Made by a program: the position numbers and the translations under genes
Part shown: in pieces, positions 46,929 to 55,023 of the stretch
How positions within the stretch are numbered: position 1 is the stretch's first letter
Layout of the letters: each line of letters begins with the position of its first letter
The notes under the pieces: generated by a model
What the model saw: the letters and a program-made list of their open reading frames with translations, nothing else
The model's database searches: none
What the model was told of the DNA's origin: nothing
NCBI GenBank assembly: GCA_020854055.1
Contig: JADZGD010000120.1
Span: 1 to 64,000 of the forward strand
Length of the DNA: 64,000 nucleotides
From: Bryobacterales bacterium
GTDB taxonomy: Bacteria > Acidobacteriota > Terriglobia > Bryobacterales > Bryobacteraceae
Direction of reading: 5' to 3'

Positions 46929-48085
46929 GCCGCGGTGCTCCGGCCGCAATCGAGATAGAGGCGGTTGATCTCATCGACAGCCGCCTCGGGGTTGCCGCCG
47001 GCGCGCAGGAACTCCACAATGGGATGGCCGGCGCGCTGCTGGAAGGCGACGTAGCCGGGATGCCGCGGCCGAACGAACGAGCGCTGCATGGCGGCGAGCG
47101 TCTGTGAGAAGAAGTCGTGTGTCAAGGCGTTGGCGGCGCCATCCAGCCAGGCTTGCCGGTGGGCCGGCTGGCCGCCCGCCTGGACATAGAGCGTACGTTG
47201 GCACGTTTCGCCGGTGACGTACGTGGCGAAACGCAGCGCCACTTCCCGTTGGCGGCATTGCGCGGACAGGGCCAGGCCGGTGCCGCCGATGACGCTGCAC
47301 ATGCGGGTCCCGGACCGGATGCCGGCGAGATCCGCGAAATGAACCGGATGAGCGGCAAATCCGGAGCGCGCGTAGTTGCTGTAGGAAAAGGCGAAAGGGC
47401 AGTAGGCGAACTCGTCGTTCCGGGCCAGCATTTCATAGATGCAGATCGGGTTCAGCGCGTAGATTCGGCCGGGCATGAGCGCGGCCAGCGCGCGCAGGCG
47501 CAGCAGAGACTCGGTACCGGCCGCGCGGTCGAGAGTCGTGTCGGGCCCGGTCTGCGGCATCCCGCCCAGAGAGTGATAGAGGCCGAGGAAGTTGAGGTAG
47601 AGGTCCGCCGGAAAGGCGGGCATCACGGCCAACCCTTCGCGCGCCAGGTTGAGGACCTCTTCCCAATTCCGCGGTACCGGGAGGCCGGCGCGATCGAGCA
47701 GGTCCGGGCGGTAGCTCGCCACCGGCGCCGCGGCGTCCAGCGGCAGGGCCCAGAGCCGTCCTTCATAGCGGTAGCTACCGAACGACGGGCCGACCGAGTT
47801 CGTCTCCAGGCCGGTCAGCAGTGGCTGCGGTAAAAGGTCATCTAACGGCAGCAGGATGCCTTGCCCGAAGGCGTCGCCCAACATCGGGTGATCGATCACC
47901 AGCAAGTCATAGGCGCGAGCCAAGGGGGCCAGCGGCGCGTGGCCGAAGTCGTCGAGGCTCCGCCGTTCCCAATGGATGGTGACACCGGGGTTCTCCTCCT
48001 CGAAACGCTGTGCAGCCGCGACCAATGGCGGGTACGCACGGCTGTGATTCCACGTCATCCCGGTGAGGCGGAGTGGCTCAGACAT
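46919..48085 (-). CDS. Extracellular solute-binding protein family 1 homologue without signal peptide
   Basis: This 388-residue protein has the sugar-binding SBP family 1 pattern: ERFEEENPGV-like VAAAQRFEEENPGVTIHW, YDLLVIDHPMLGDAF, YEGRLWALPLDAAAPVASYRPDLLDRAGLPVPRNWEE, given here in pieces. It begins directly with the first strand (MSEPLRLTGMTWNHS). No signal peptide or lipobox is present, and the ATG overlaps the upstream gene by 8 bases, so no hidden leader is likely. No permease or ATPase gene is nearby. It may be a cytoplasmic sensor or scavenger rather than a transport component. Confidence 0.82.
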   Translation of the reverse strand: MSEPLRLTGMTWNHSRAYPPLVAAAQRFEEENPGVTIHWERRSLDDFGHAPLAPLARAYDLLVIDHPMLGDAFGQGILLPLDDLLPQPLLTGLETNSVGPSFGSYRYEGRLWALPLDAAAPVASYRPDLLDRAGLPVPRNWEEVLNLAREGLAVMPAFPADLYLNFLGLYHSLGGMPQTGPDTTLDRAAGTESLLRLRALAALMPGRIYALNPICIYEMLARNDEFAYCPFAFSYSNYARSGFAAHPVHFADLAGIRSGTRMCSVIGGTGLALSAQCRQREVALRFATYVTGETCQRTLYVQAGGQPAHRQAWLDGAANALTHDFFSQTLAAMQRSFVRPRHPGYVAFQQRAGHPIVEFLRAGGNPEAAVDEINRLYLDCGRSTAACR

Positions 48086-49163
48086 CGACGGCCTCCGTCA
48101 GCTCCCGGACGGCGACGTTGCGGCCTGCGCGTGCGGAGATACACGCCGCCTCGACGATCTGCATACTGGCCAGGCCAAGCGTGCCGGGTGATTCGTTACT
48201 GGCGCGACCAGCGGCGCAGTCCACCAGGTTCCATGCGGGCGCCTGTTCCGGATAGATCGCTTCCGCCGGCAAATCCGGAACGGTCAAGGGTTCGCCGCCG
48301 GCCATCGGCCAGTAGCTCATGCGGCCGTTCCACAGATCGAGGAACAGCAACCCGCCGGTACCGAAGACGCGGACTTCATAGTCGCGGCGGGCCAACGGAG
48401 TCTCTCCGGTGCTGGCGATGGCAGCGATGCAATCGTTCGCCAGCCGGACGTTCAGCGTATCGTAGAGATCCAGCGGGCTGCCGCCGCAATGAAATCGAGC
48501 GAAGACGTCGGTGGGCGCGGATCCGGTGAGATAGGCGAGGTATGCGGCGGCGTGGGAGACCTGCGTATAGATCTGTCCGCCACCCGCGACGGCGGCATCG
48601 CTGTAAGTGGACGCGTGCGGGTGCAGGTAGGGCTGACCGTGGGTGGGGATGGTGCTGGTGCCGCGGATGAGGTGCGCGACGGGGTTGGTCATGATGACGC
48701 TGATCATCCCCAGGGCGCCAAGCGCGCCGTCGCGAATCAGCCGGCGGGCTACACGGGCATGCTCGGTGTAGTGCCATGGGCAACTGATGAGCAGATGGCA
48801 CTCCTTGCGGGCGGCGAGGCTGACGAGGTCTCCGGCCTGGGCTGCCGTGATGGTCATGGGCTTCTCGACCAGCACATGGAGGCCGTGTTCCAGGGCGGCT
48901 CGCGTGGAGTGGTAGTGCTGGTCCGCGCTGCTACTCACGACGACCGCGTCCAGCTCGAGCGCCAGTACCTCTTCGATGGACGTGCAGGCGTGGGGAACGC
49001 CGAAGTCCTGTGCGACCTTTTGGGCTGCCGCGCGGTCGCGCTTCTGCAGTGCCACCAGGTCGGCGGCGGGGTGCGCCAGGAGCGCGGGGATGTGGGCGTA
49101 GGTCGCCCACCAGCCGGCGCCGAGGACGGCGCATCTCACGTTCCGGCCTTCCACGCGGCGCAT
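48078..49163 (-). CDS. Gfo/Idh/MocA family oxidoreductase (cytoplasmic)
   Basis: This 361-residue NAD(P)-dependent dehydrogenase has the Rossmann motif CAVLGAGWWATYAHIP near residue 11, the family motif VLVEKPMTIT near 98, and the conserved His region GGGQIYTQVSHAAAYLAYL. It would oxidise a sugar, sugar acid or cyclitol. It lies 4 bases after the enolase-superfamily gene and overlaps the solute-binding gene by 8 bases, so it is part of one catabolic operon. It has no export signal, unlike its relative at 60886. Confidence 0.9.
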   Translation of the reverse strand: MRRVEGRNVRCAVLGAGWWATYAHIPALLAHPAADLVALQKRDRAAAQKVAQDFGVPHACTSIEEVLALELDAVVVSSSADQHYHSTRAALEHGLHVLVEKPMTITAAQAGDLVSLAARKECHLLISCPWHYTEHARVARRLIRDGALGALGMISVIMTNPVAHLIRGTSTIPTHGQPYLHPHASTYSDAAVAGGGQIYTQVSHAAAYLAYLTGSAPTDVFARFHCGGSPLDLYDTLNVRLANDCIAAIASTGETPLARRDYEVRVFGTGGLLFLDLWNGRMSYWPMAGGEPLTVPDLPAEAIYPEQAPAWNLVDCAAGRASNESPGTLGLASMQIVEAACISARAGRNVAVRELTEAVDV

Positions 49164-49167
49164 ATCG

Positions 49168-50364
49168 TCAGTCTAATCCCGAGACCGGCTCCAGGTAATC
49201 GCGGTTGAGTTCGACCCCGAAGCCGGGCTTGTCGCCGAGATCGATCATGCCGTCTACCGGAAGGGGCTCGCCCACGATCGTGTCGAAGGTAGAGCGCACC
49301 TCTGTGCCGTCGCCCACCGCCAGGTACTCGGCGTAGGGCGAGTTCAGGTTGGAGATGACGAAGTGGTAGGTGTATGCGCCGGCGCCGTGCGGAATGACCG
49401 GGATATCGTAGGCCTTGGCCATTGCGGCGATCCGCCGCACCGCGGTGAGGCCGCCGCACCACTGGAGCTCCGGCTGGATGATGTCGCAGGCGCGGTTGAC
49501 GAGGATGGAATGGAACGCCTTGTAGTCGAACTCCAGGTTGCCGATGGCGACCAGAACCGGGTTCACGCGCGATCGCAATTCGCGGTTGAGCGGCTCCGCC
49601 CAGCCGTTCTGCAGCGGGTCCTCAAACCACATGACGTCATAGTCGCGCACGCGGGCCGCCAGCCGGGAGGCGAATTCGAGGTCCCAGGACATGTAGCAGT
49701 CAATCATCAACTCCATCTCGTCGCCGATGGCTCTTCTGGTTTCGCGGATGCAGGATTCCATGCGGCGCAGACCGTCGCGGCCGGACGAGACGCCCCACGG
49801 AGCGGCAATCTTCACGCCGAGGAAGCCTCGGTCCTTCCAGCTTGACGCGGTGTCGGGGTGGGTGGTGACGTAGCAGGGAATGCGGTCTTTGGTCTTGCCG
49901 CCGCAGAGCCGGTAGACGGGCTGTCCCAGCGCACGGCCCACGAGGTCCCATAGCGCGAGGTCGACTCCGCTGATGGCCATCGAAGTGACGCCGCCCAGTC
50001 CGTAGGGCATGACGGAGCGGTACATCTGATCCCACAGGCGCTCGATGTCGAAGGGGTCCTGTCCGATGAGGAAGCGGCGGAAGTGCTGCTGGATGACGGC
50101 GCAGGCGAAGGGCCCACCGCCATAGTTGACGGCCGCGCCGACGACGCCGTCGTCGGTGAAGATCTCGATCGCGTACGGATCCTGGCCCGGCCCCATCCAG
50201 CGCGTACGCACGGACGCATAGTCCGGATAGACGGACATCGGATTGGCGATCAGCGCGTGGGTCTGCCACCCGCCACCCCAATACTGCGACTCGCCGAAGC
50301 GCGCGCCTTTCTCTCCGGTATTTCCGGAACGGATCCGGTAGACTTTCACGTCGGTGATCTTCAT
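49168..50364 (-). CDS. Enolase-superfamily sugar-acid dehydratase (L-rhamnonate dehydratase-like)
   Basis: This 398-residue mandelate racemase/muconate lactonizing enzyme family member resembles rhamnonate-type dehydratases. The capping domain comes first. The barrel then has GVKIAAPWG, metal ligands Asp in LMIDCYMSW and Glu in MWFEDPL, NLE near AIGNLEF, and the His in VIPHGAGAYTYH. It ends GFGVELNRDYLEP, typical of the dehydratases. It would remove water from an aldonate to give a 2-keto-3-deoxy acid. It is first in a four-gene operon, divergent from the IclR-type regulator. Confidence 0.85.
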   Translation of the reverse strand: MKITDVKVYRIRSGNTGEKGARFGESQYWGGGWQTHALIANPMSVYPDYASVRTRWMGPGQDPYAIEIFTDDGVVGAAVNYGGGPFACAVIQQHFRRFLIGQDPFDIERLWDQMYRSVMPYGLGGVTSMAISGVDLALWDLVGRALGQPVYRLCGGKTKDRIPCYVTTHPDTASSWKDRGFLGVKIAAPWGVSSGRDGLRRMESCIRETRRAIGDEMELMIDCYMSWDLEFASRLAARVRDYDVMWFEDPLQNGWAEPLNRELRSRVNPVLVAIGNLEFDYKAFHSILVNRACDIIQPELQWCGGLTAVRRIAAMAKAYDIPVIPHGAGAYTYHFVISNLNSPYAEYLAVGDGTEVRSTFDTIVGEPLPVDGMIDLGDKPGFGVELNRDYLEPVSGLD

Positions 50365-50484
50365 CGGCTTACCCCACGCGCCGGCAGGCGGCGTCTCCCT
50401 AGCAAACCCCGAAAGCGAGCCTCGCTCAATAGAAACGTCAGAGTCATCTTCGATTGCGGAAAACGCACTTCCCGGCAGTGAGCT

Positions 50485-50515
50485 GATTCGTCACAATTCA
50501 CTGAAAAGACGAATC
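50485..50515. promoter_or_regulatory. Inverted repeat in the divergent control region
   Basis: GATTCGTC at 50485-50492 and GACGAATC at 50508-50515 form a perfect 8-base inverted repeat with a 15-base spacer. It lies between the regulator gene and the dehydratase operon. It shares GACGAA with the palindrome over the regulator promoter and may be a second site for the same protein. Confidence 0.4.
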
Positions 50516-50557
50516 GGCGGCACCTCCGCCGGGAGTGGTCTCCAAAGTGCAACTCGA

Positions 50558-50587
50558 TTGACGAAATTGCGATTTCAGCAATACAAT
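50558..50587 (+). promoter_or_regulatory. Promoter of the IclR-PBP regulator with overlapping palindromic operator
   Basis: A strong promoter is visible: -35 TTGACG at 50558-50563, an 18-base spacer and -10 TACAAT at 50582-50587, about 20 bases before the ATG at 50606. The same DNA is a palindrome. TTGACGAAAT (50558-50567) and ATTTCAGCAA (50572-50581) match in 8 of 10 positions around TGCG. The GAAAT-N4-ATTTC core resembles IclR-family operators, so autoregulation is likely. Confidence 0.6.
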
Positions 50588-50605
50588 GAGACCGGAATCG
50601 CTGTG

Positions 50606-51733
50606 ATGCAGACGCCAGGCCATTACCGACTGGAGACCGTGAGCCGGGCGTGCGCAGTGCTGAAGGCGTTTTGCAGCGAGGACGAGCCGTTGACGCTCTC
50701 CGAGTTGATCGCGCGGACGGGGCTGGAGAAGACGATCGTCTTCCGGTTGGTTCACACGCTGGCCGAGGAGGGACTACTGCGGCGGACCGGCGGCCGGCGT
50801 TATGTGCCGGGTTACCGTCTGTTGGACCGGACCAGGTTTCGCATCGGTTTTGCCGCGCAAACGGGGGCGTCGCCATTCTCTTCCGCCGTCACCGACAGTA
50901 TCCGCTGGGCGGCGGAAAAGAACGCAGTCGATCTGGTGGTGCTGGACAACCGGTACAGCGAGAAGGCGGCGCTGCGGAACGCGCGCGCTCTGATCGCGGC
51001 GAGGGTGGACCTTGCCATCGAGTTCCAGACCTATGAAAAGGCCGCACCGATGGTATCGTCGCTATTCGGTGCGGAGGGAATTCCCCTGATCGCCGTCGAG
51101 ATTCCGCATCCCGGCGCGACATACTTTGGCGTCGACAACTACCGGGCGGGCATGCTCGCCGGATCGACGCTCGCCAGGTGGTGCAAGCAGCGCTGGAATG
51201 GCGATGTGGACGAGGTACTTCTGCTGGAACTCGGCATCGCGGGGACGTTGCCCCACCTGCGGCTGTCCGGTGCGGAAGCGGTGCTGCGGGCGTCGCTCGT
51301 CCCGGGTGGCCGGTTCCGCTATATCGAGACGCGCGGCGAGTTTGGAAAGGCGCAGGAGGCGGTTCGGAAGCATCTCAGGGACAACAAACGGCACCGGACA
51401 CTCATCGTGGGAGTCAACGACCCGGCGGTGCTGGGCGCGTTGCGAGCGTTTGAGGAAGCCGGGCGAGCGGAATGGTGCGCGGCGGTCGGCATGGGCGCCA
51501 TTCCGGATGCGTGCGACGAACTGCGGCGGCCGGCTACGCGGCTGGTCGGGTCCGTCGCGTTCTTCCCGGAGCGCTACGGCGAGGACCTGATCCGTCTGGC
51601 CATCGATATCCTGCAAGGCAAACCCGCGCCGCCGGCTGTCTACGCGCAGCACCGCCTGGTCACGGCACAGAACGTGGAGCAGTACTATCCGGCAGCGATT
51701 GCGCGGTCCGGGCAGAGCGGAGAGAATTCATGA
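50606..51733 (+). CDS. Chimeric regulator: IclR-type winged HTH fused to a periplasmic-binding-like sensor domain
   Basis: This protein of 375 residues starts at ATG 50606, just after a good promoter; the frame is open upstream to 50354 but that part precedes the promoter. Residues 5-75 are an IclR-type winged helix (ETVSRACAVLKAF, LTLSELIARTGLEKTIVFRLVHTL). Instead of the IclR effector domain, the rest (about 85-360) is a type 1 periplasmic-binding/LacI-like sugar-binding domain (GVDNYRAGMLAGSTLARW, IVGVNDPAVLGALRAFEEAG). This pairing is unusual. Position divergent from the sugar-acid operon makes it the probable regulator of that operon. Confidence 0.85.
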   Translation: MQTPGHYRLETVSRACAVLKAFCSEDEPLTLSELIARTGLEKTIVFRLVHTLAEEGLLRRTGGRRYVPGYRLLDRTRFRIGFAAQTGASPFSSAVTDSIRWAAEKNAVDLVVLDNRYSEKAALRNARALIAARVDLAIEFQTYEKAAPMVSSLFGAEGIPLIAVEIPHPGATYFGVDNYRAGMLAGSTLARWCKQRWNGDVDEVLLLELGIAGTLPHLRLSGAEAVLRASLVPGGRFRYIETRGEFGKAQEAVRKHLRDNKRHRTLIVGVNDPAVLGALRAFEEAGRAEWCAAVGMGAIPDACDELRRPATRLVGSVAFFPERYGEDLIRLAIDILQGKPAPPAVYAQHRLVTAQNVEQYYPAAIARSGQSGENS

Positions 51734-51940
51734 CCGTTCGACAGGTCTTAGCCCTTCCTCTTCCATGATCGCATTGAACAGTTCGCGGTGAGCTTTCGGA
51801 AAGACCAGGACGGCCGGCTGCAGGGGCGTGTTCCGTTCGGTCAAGCGCTCGAATGGGCGCACGGCTGCGCTGGTCCTCTTGCAATAACCGGCGCCGCGCT
51901 TACCGCGAACCTCGATCCCAAGAATGGTTTCCCTGGTCAT
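51728..51940 (-). other. Doubtful small open frame downstream of the histidine kinase
   Basis: The 313-base stretch 51734-52046 between the regulator and the kinase has no clear gene. On the minus strand a frame ends at 51728 and could start at ATG 51940, giving 70 residues (MTRETILGIEVRGKRG at the start, KAHRELFNAIMEEEG near the end). It lacks a ribosome binding site. The longer version starting at 52141 overlaps the kinase 3' end. It resembles no family I know and may be chance. Confidence 0.2.
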
Positions 51941-52046
51941 GAACAGCGCGTGGCCGTGGAGCTGCTCGGACTCCCATTTGAGACGATTTGTCTTGAGGTT
52001 CTTCGCGCACTCGCGTGTTGCCGTGTAGAGATGCTGGTCGCCTTCT

Positions 52047-53270
52047 TCAGGCGCGGGGGAGCGTAAAGAAGAAACTCGCGCCCAGGCCGGGCTCCGATTC
52101 CACCCAAATCCGTCCGCCAAATTGTTCCACAACTCGCTCACAGATGGCTAGCCCCATTCCGGTTCCCGAATACTGACTTTGCGTGTGTAACCGGCGGAAC
52201 AGCCCGAAGATATAGCGGTGATACTGAGGGTCGATTCCAATGCCGCTGTCCCGCACGCAAAATGTCACTTCCGTGTCGCCGGCAGTGGCCGACACAAAGA
52301 TGCGCGGCGCCTCGCCGGCGGTCTGATACTTGAGGGCGTTAGCCAACAGGTTCTGAAAGACCTGACCGAGCGGTGCAGCCCGGGCGAGAACGTCGGGAAG
52401 TTCACCGACGTCGACGATCGCGTGGCATTCCCGAATCTGCGGTTCCAGATCCTGCAACACTGCTTGGAGCACGGTCTGAGGATGGATCGCTTGGAGCGGG
52501 CGTCCGCTTTCATGCCCGGCGCGGGTGTACTCGATCAGATCATGAAGCAGGTTCTGCATCCGATGCGACCCTTCGATGGCGTAACCTATGAATTCCCGCG
52601 CCGCCGGATCAAGATGCGGGCCGTAGCGGCTTTCGAGCAATTTCACATAGGAAGACACCATCCGCAGCGGCTCCCGCAAATCATGCGACGCGGAATAGGC
52701 AAACTGGTTCAGATTTTCATTTGCCCGGGTTAAGGCCTGGTTGGTCTCGCGCAGGGCGCGAACGGTATTCTCCAGTTCGCGCGTACGGTCGCGAACCCGC
52801 TGTTCCAGTTCCGCATTCAAAGCGCGAACCCGGTCTTCGGCGTCCTTGCGAACCAGAATCTCCTGGGCCAGTTTGCCGTTAGCTGTCTTCAGTTGGCTCG
52901 GGCTGGGTAGTTCGAGGACGCCCGGAATCTGGCGGTATAACAGGATCGCGGTAGGGAGTGAGGCGAGCGCCGTAAGCGCCTTGATCACGCCCTCCAGCCG
53001 GTAGGTGCCGTGCCACAGCGTCCAGATCGACATCAGGTGCGTCGTTCCGCAAGTCAGGATGAAAAGTCCAAACAACAGGAACATCCACTGGAATTCCAGG
53101 TCTTTGCGCTTCTTCACCAGGTAGACCAGTCCGAAGGGAATCAGGTAGTAGGAGAATGCCGTAACGGCGTCCGAAGAAACGTGTAGCCAGACGATCTCAG
53201 GCCGCCAGAAATAGCAGTGCCCATGGGGCATAAAATCGGATTGAAACAAGCGCCGGAAAAACTCAACCAT
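52047..53270 (-). CDS. Sensor histidine kinase with ethylene-receptor-like transmembrane domain
   Basis: This protein of 407 residues starts at ATG 53270 with GGAGGGG just upstream. The N terminus has three membrane helices matching the plant ETR1 sensor: Asp34 and Tyr41 in the first, and FGLFILTCGTTH with Phe70, Ile71, Cys74 and His78 in the second. Spacing equals ETR1 D25, Y32, F61, I62, C65 and H69 with a constant offset of 9; C65 and H69 hold copper in ETR1. A coiled coil follows. Then come HisKA (SASHDLREP, His196) and HATPase_c (LLANALKYQ, DSGIGID, GTGMGLAI). No response regulator gene is adjacent. Confidence 0.92.
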   Translation of the reverse strand: MVEFFRRLFQSDFMPHGHCYFWRPEIVWLHVSSDAVTAFSYYLIPFGLVYLVKKRKDLEFQWMFLLFGLFILTCGTTHLMSIWTLWHGTYRLEGVIKALTALASLPTAILLYRQIPGVLELPSPSQLKTANGKLAQEILVRKDAEDRVRALNAELEQRVRDRTRELENTVRALRETNQALTRANENLNQFAYSASHDLREPLRMVSSYVKLLESRYGPHLDPAAREFIGYAIEGSHRMQNLLHDLIEYTRAGHESGRPLQAIHPQTVLQAVLQDLEPQIRECHAIVDVGELPDVLARAAPLGQVFQNLLANALKYQTAGEAPRIFVSATAGDTEVTFCVRDSGIGIDPQYHRYIFGLFRRLHTQSQYSGTGMGLAICERVVEQFGGRIWVESEPGLGASFFFTLPRA

Positions 53271-53622
53271 CAGACCCCTCCCAGACAGTACCGAATCGAA
53301 CCAACCCAGTGGCCCGTGGCAGTAATGCTTCACTCCACTATACGCCGCCACACCCGCGGCCACCGGCAACTGCGTTGCGCCATCCGGCTCCGCTGTTTCT
53401 TAACAACTCGACCTTGTCCCGCGGGGTGAGGATTCGATGGGAGGTTTTCCGTCGTTTGGCGGCTCACCGGGGCTCAGCCCCTTAATGATCCACGTTCACT
53501 CCGCTACATTGACCTTCACTTTCCGCGGTTTTCTGAAACGCCGAACGGGGCCGTTTGCGCATCCGGCTGGGGGTGAGTTAGCATAAGTAGAAGACTTTTC
53601 ACGAGGATTGGAAAGAGAGTAG
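53271..53622. other. Intergenic region between histidine kinase and rpsT
   Basis: This 352-base divergent gap has no gene I can support. A 5-base-pair hairpin, GGGGC-TCA-GCCCC, lies at 53469-53481. A possible rpsT promoter is TTGCGC at 53555-53560 with TAGCAT at 53579-53584 (18-base spacer), 38 bases before the ATG. Short frames across it look random. Confidence 0.4.
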
Positions 53623-53901
53623 ATGGCAAACCATTTTTCTGCGCTGAAGCGGGTTCGGCAGACCGAGCGGCGCACCGTAGTAAATCGCGCCCGCCGATCT
53701 CGTCTGCGGCACCAGATTCGCGCAATGCGGCGCCTGCTCGACCAGAAGGATACGGCAGCGGCTCAGGCAGCGGTTCCGGCGACATTTTCGGTGGTGGATC
53801 GCGCGGCAAAGTGGGGCATTATCAAGCAGAATACGGCGGCTCGCTACAAGAGCCGGCTGGTGCTCCGGTTAAAGGGACTGACCGGGACAGCCGCCGCTTA
53901 A
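53623..53901 (+). CDS. rpsT: 30S ribosomal protein S20
   Basis: This 92-residue basic protein binds the 5' domain of 16S rRNA. It shows the S20 three-helix pattern: [21 protein letters not shown] at the start, here [19 protein letters not shown], and the ending [19 protein letters not shown]. It starts at an ATG preceded by GGAAAGAGAG. It converges on holA, which is its common neighbour in many genomes. Confidence 0.96.
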   Translation: MANHFSALKRVRQTERRTVVNRARRSRLRHQIRAMRRLLDQKDTAAAQAAVPATFSVVDRAAKWGIIKQNTAARYKSRLVLRLKGLTGTAAA

Positions 53902-53937
53902 CGGTGGTCATCAAGCCGGAACCTCGTGTTTCCGGTG

Positions 53938-55023
53938 CTATCCTTCAGCCTTTCCTGAAGTCAACGAGAAGATTAAGTTCTCCATCACAATGCGGTCATC
54001 CGGCCGCGCATCCCGAAACCCGACGTCTGCGTCGTAGGTTGCACGAATCGCCCTGGCTAGCTGCCGCGAATTGAACTTCGATGCGGTGGCGGCAACCTGT
54101 TCGGCGCGGGCGCGAAACATCGGTGGTCCTCCCCCGCGTGAGAAGTGGTTCTGAATCTGATGGGCATCCCGCAGGCCGGCCTCCTTCGCCATCAGGGCAA
54201 AGCGGAGCTGGCCCTCCAGAAAACTAAGCGCCAACGGCAGGTACTCCCCTTCCCGCACCAGGTTCTCCAGCGTTTCCAGAGCCGCGGTGCGGTCCTTGCG
54301 TCCTAGCGCCTCCACCAGGTTGAAAATGTTGCTGACGCGGGCGTCGGGAATCAGCAGCATCAGGTCATTGGCGGTGATAGGCCGGCCGCCGGTGTCGAAC
54401 AGCCGCAACTTCTCAATCTCCACCGCGATTCTGGCAGCCTCATTATCGAGCGACTCAACCAGTAGTTCCAGTTCCGCGCCGCCGATAGAGAGCCCCGCCT
54501 GCGCGCTGAGTTCGCGCGCCAGGCGCATCGCCTCGCCATGGTCGAACGGACGAAATTCCACCTGCGCGGTAACGGGCGCGAAGAACTTCAGCAAACGGTC
54601 AAGCTTCGATTTGCCATCGCGGTCAAACGTCACCCCCGGCGCGTCGAAGACGATCACCGTACCGGGCATCGGGTTCTTCATATAGGCTGCCAGGTTGTGA
54701 GCCGGCGACAGCCCACCTTCGTCGTCTTCACTGTCCGCGGCAGAACTTCGTCCCCGAGGCAGCACGGCATCGGCATTGGCTACCCAGATCAGCCGCTCCC
54801 GGGTAAACAACGAGAGTGAGCGGGCATCGTCGAGCACCTGGGCCAGAGTGACTTCATCCAGGTCGGCGCGAGTAACACCCTCGATTCTCTCTTCGGCCGG
54901 CAATACCTTGGCGATGAGAGCCTGCCGGCACTGATCGCGGCCATAGGATTCCGGCCCCAGGAACAAATAGGCCGTCGCCGGCGCCTGCTTCTTTAACTGG
55001 TTGAGCAACTGGCCGGGTGTCAC
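53938..55023 (-). CDS. holA: DNA polymerase III delta subunit
   Basis: This clamp-loader subunit opens the sliding clamp. The 361-residue protein has the HolA fold: an N-terminal ATPase-like domain (ATAYLFLGPESYGRDQCRQ, lacking Walker A as expected), the LFTRERLIWVANAD strand, and PGTVIVFDAPG. The delta C-terminal helical part has ALSFLEGQLRFALMAKE. It directly follows lptE (stop and start adjacent), as in many bacteria where lptE and holA are paired. Confidence 0.92.
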   Translation of the reverse strand: MTPGQLLNQLKKQAPATAYLFLGPESYGRDQCRQALIAKVLPAEERIEGVTRADLDEVTLAQVLDDARSLSLFTRERLIWVANADAVLPRGRSSAADSEDDEGGLSPAHNLAAYMKNPMPGTVIVFDAPGVTFDRDGKSKLDRLLKFFAPVTAQVEFRPFDHGEAMRLARELSAQAGLSIGGAELELLVESLDNEAARIAVEIEKLRLFDTGGRPITANDLMLLIPDARVSNIFNLVEALGRKDRTAALETLENLVREGEYLPLALSFLEGQLRFALMAKEAGLRDAHQIQNHFSRGGGPPMFRARAEQVAATASKFNSRQLARAIRATYDADVGFRDARPDDRIVMENLIFSLTSGKAEG

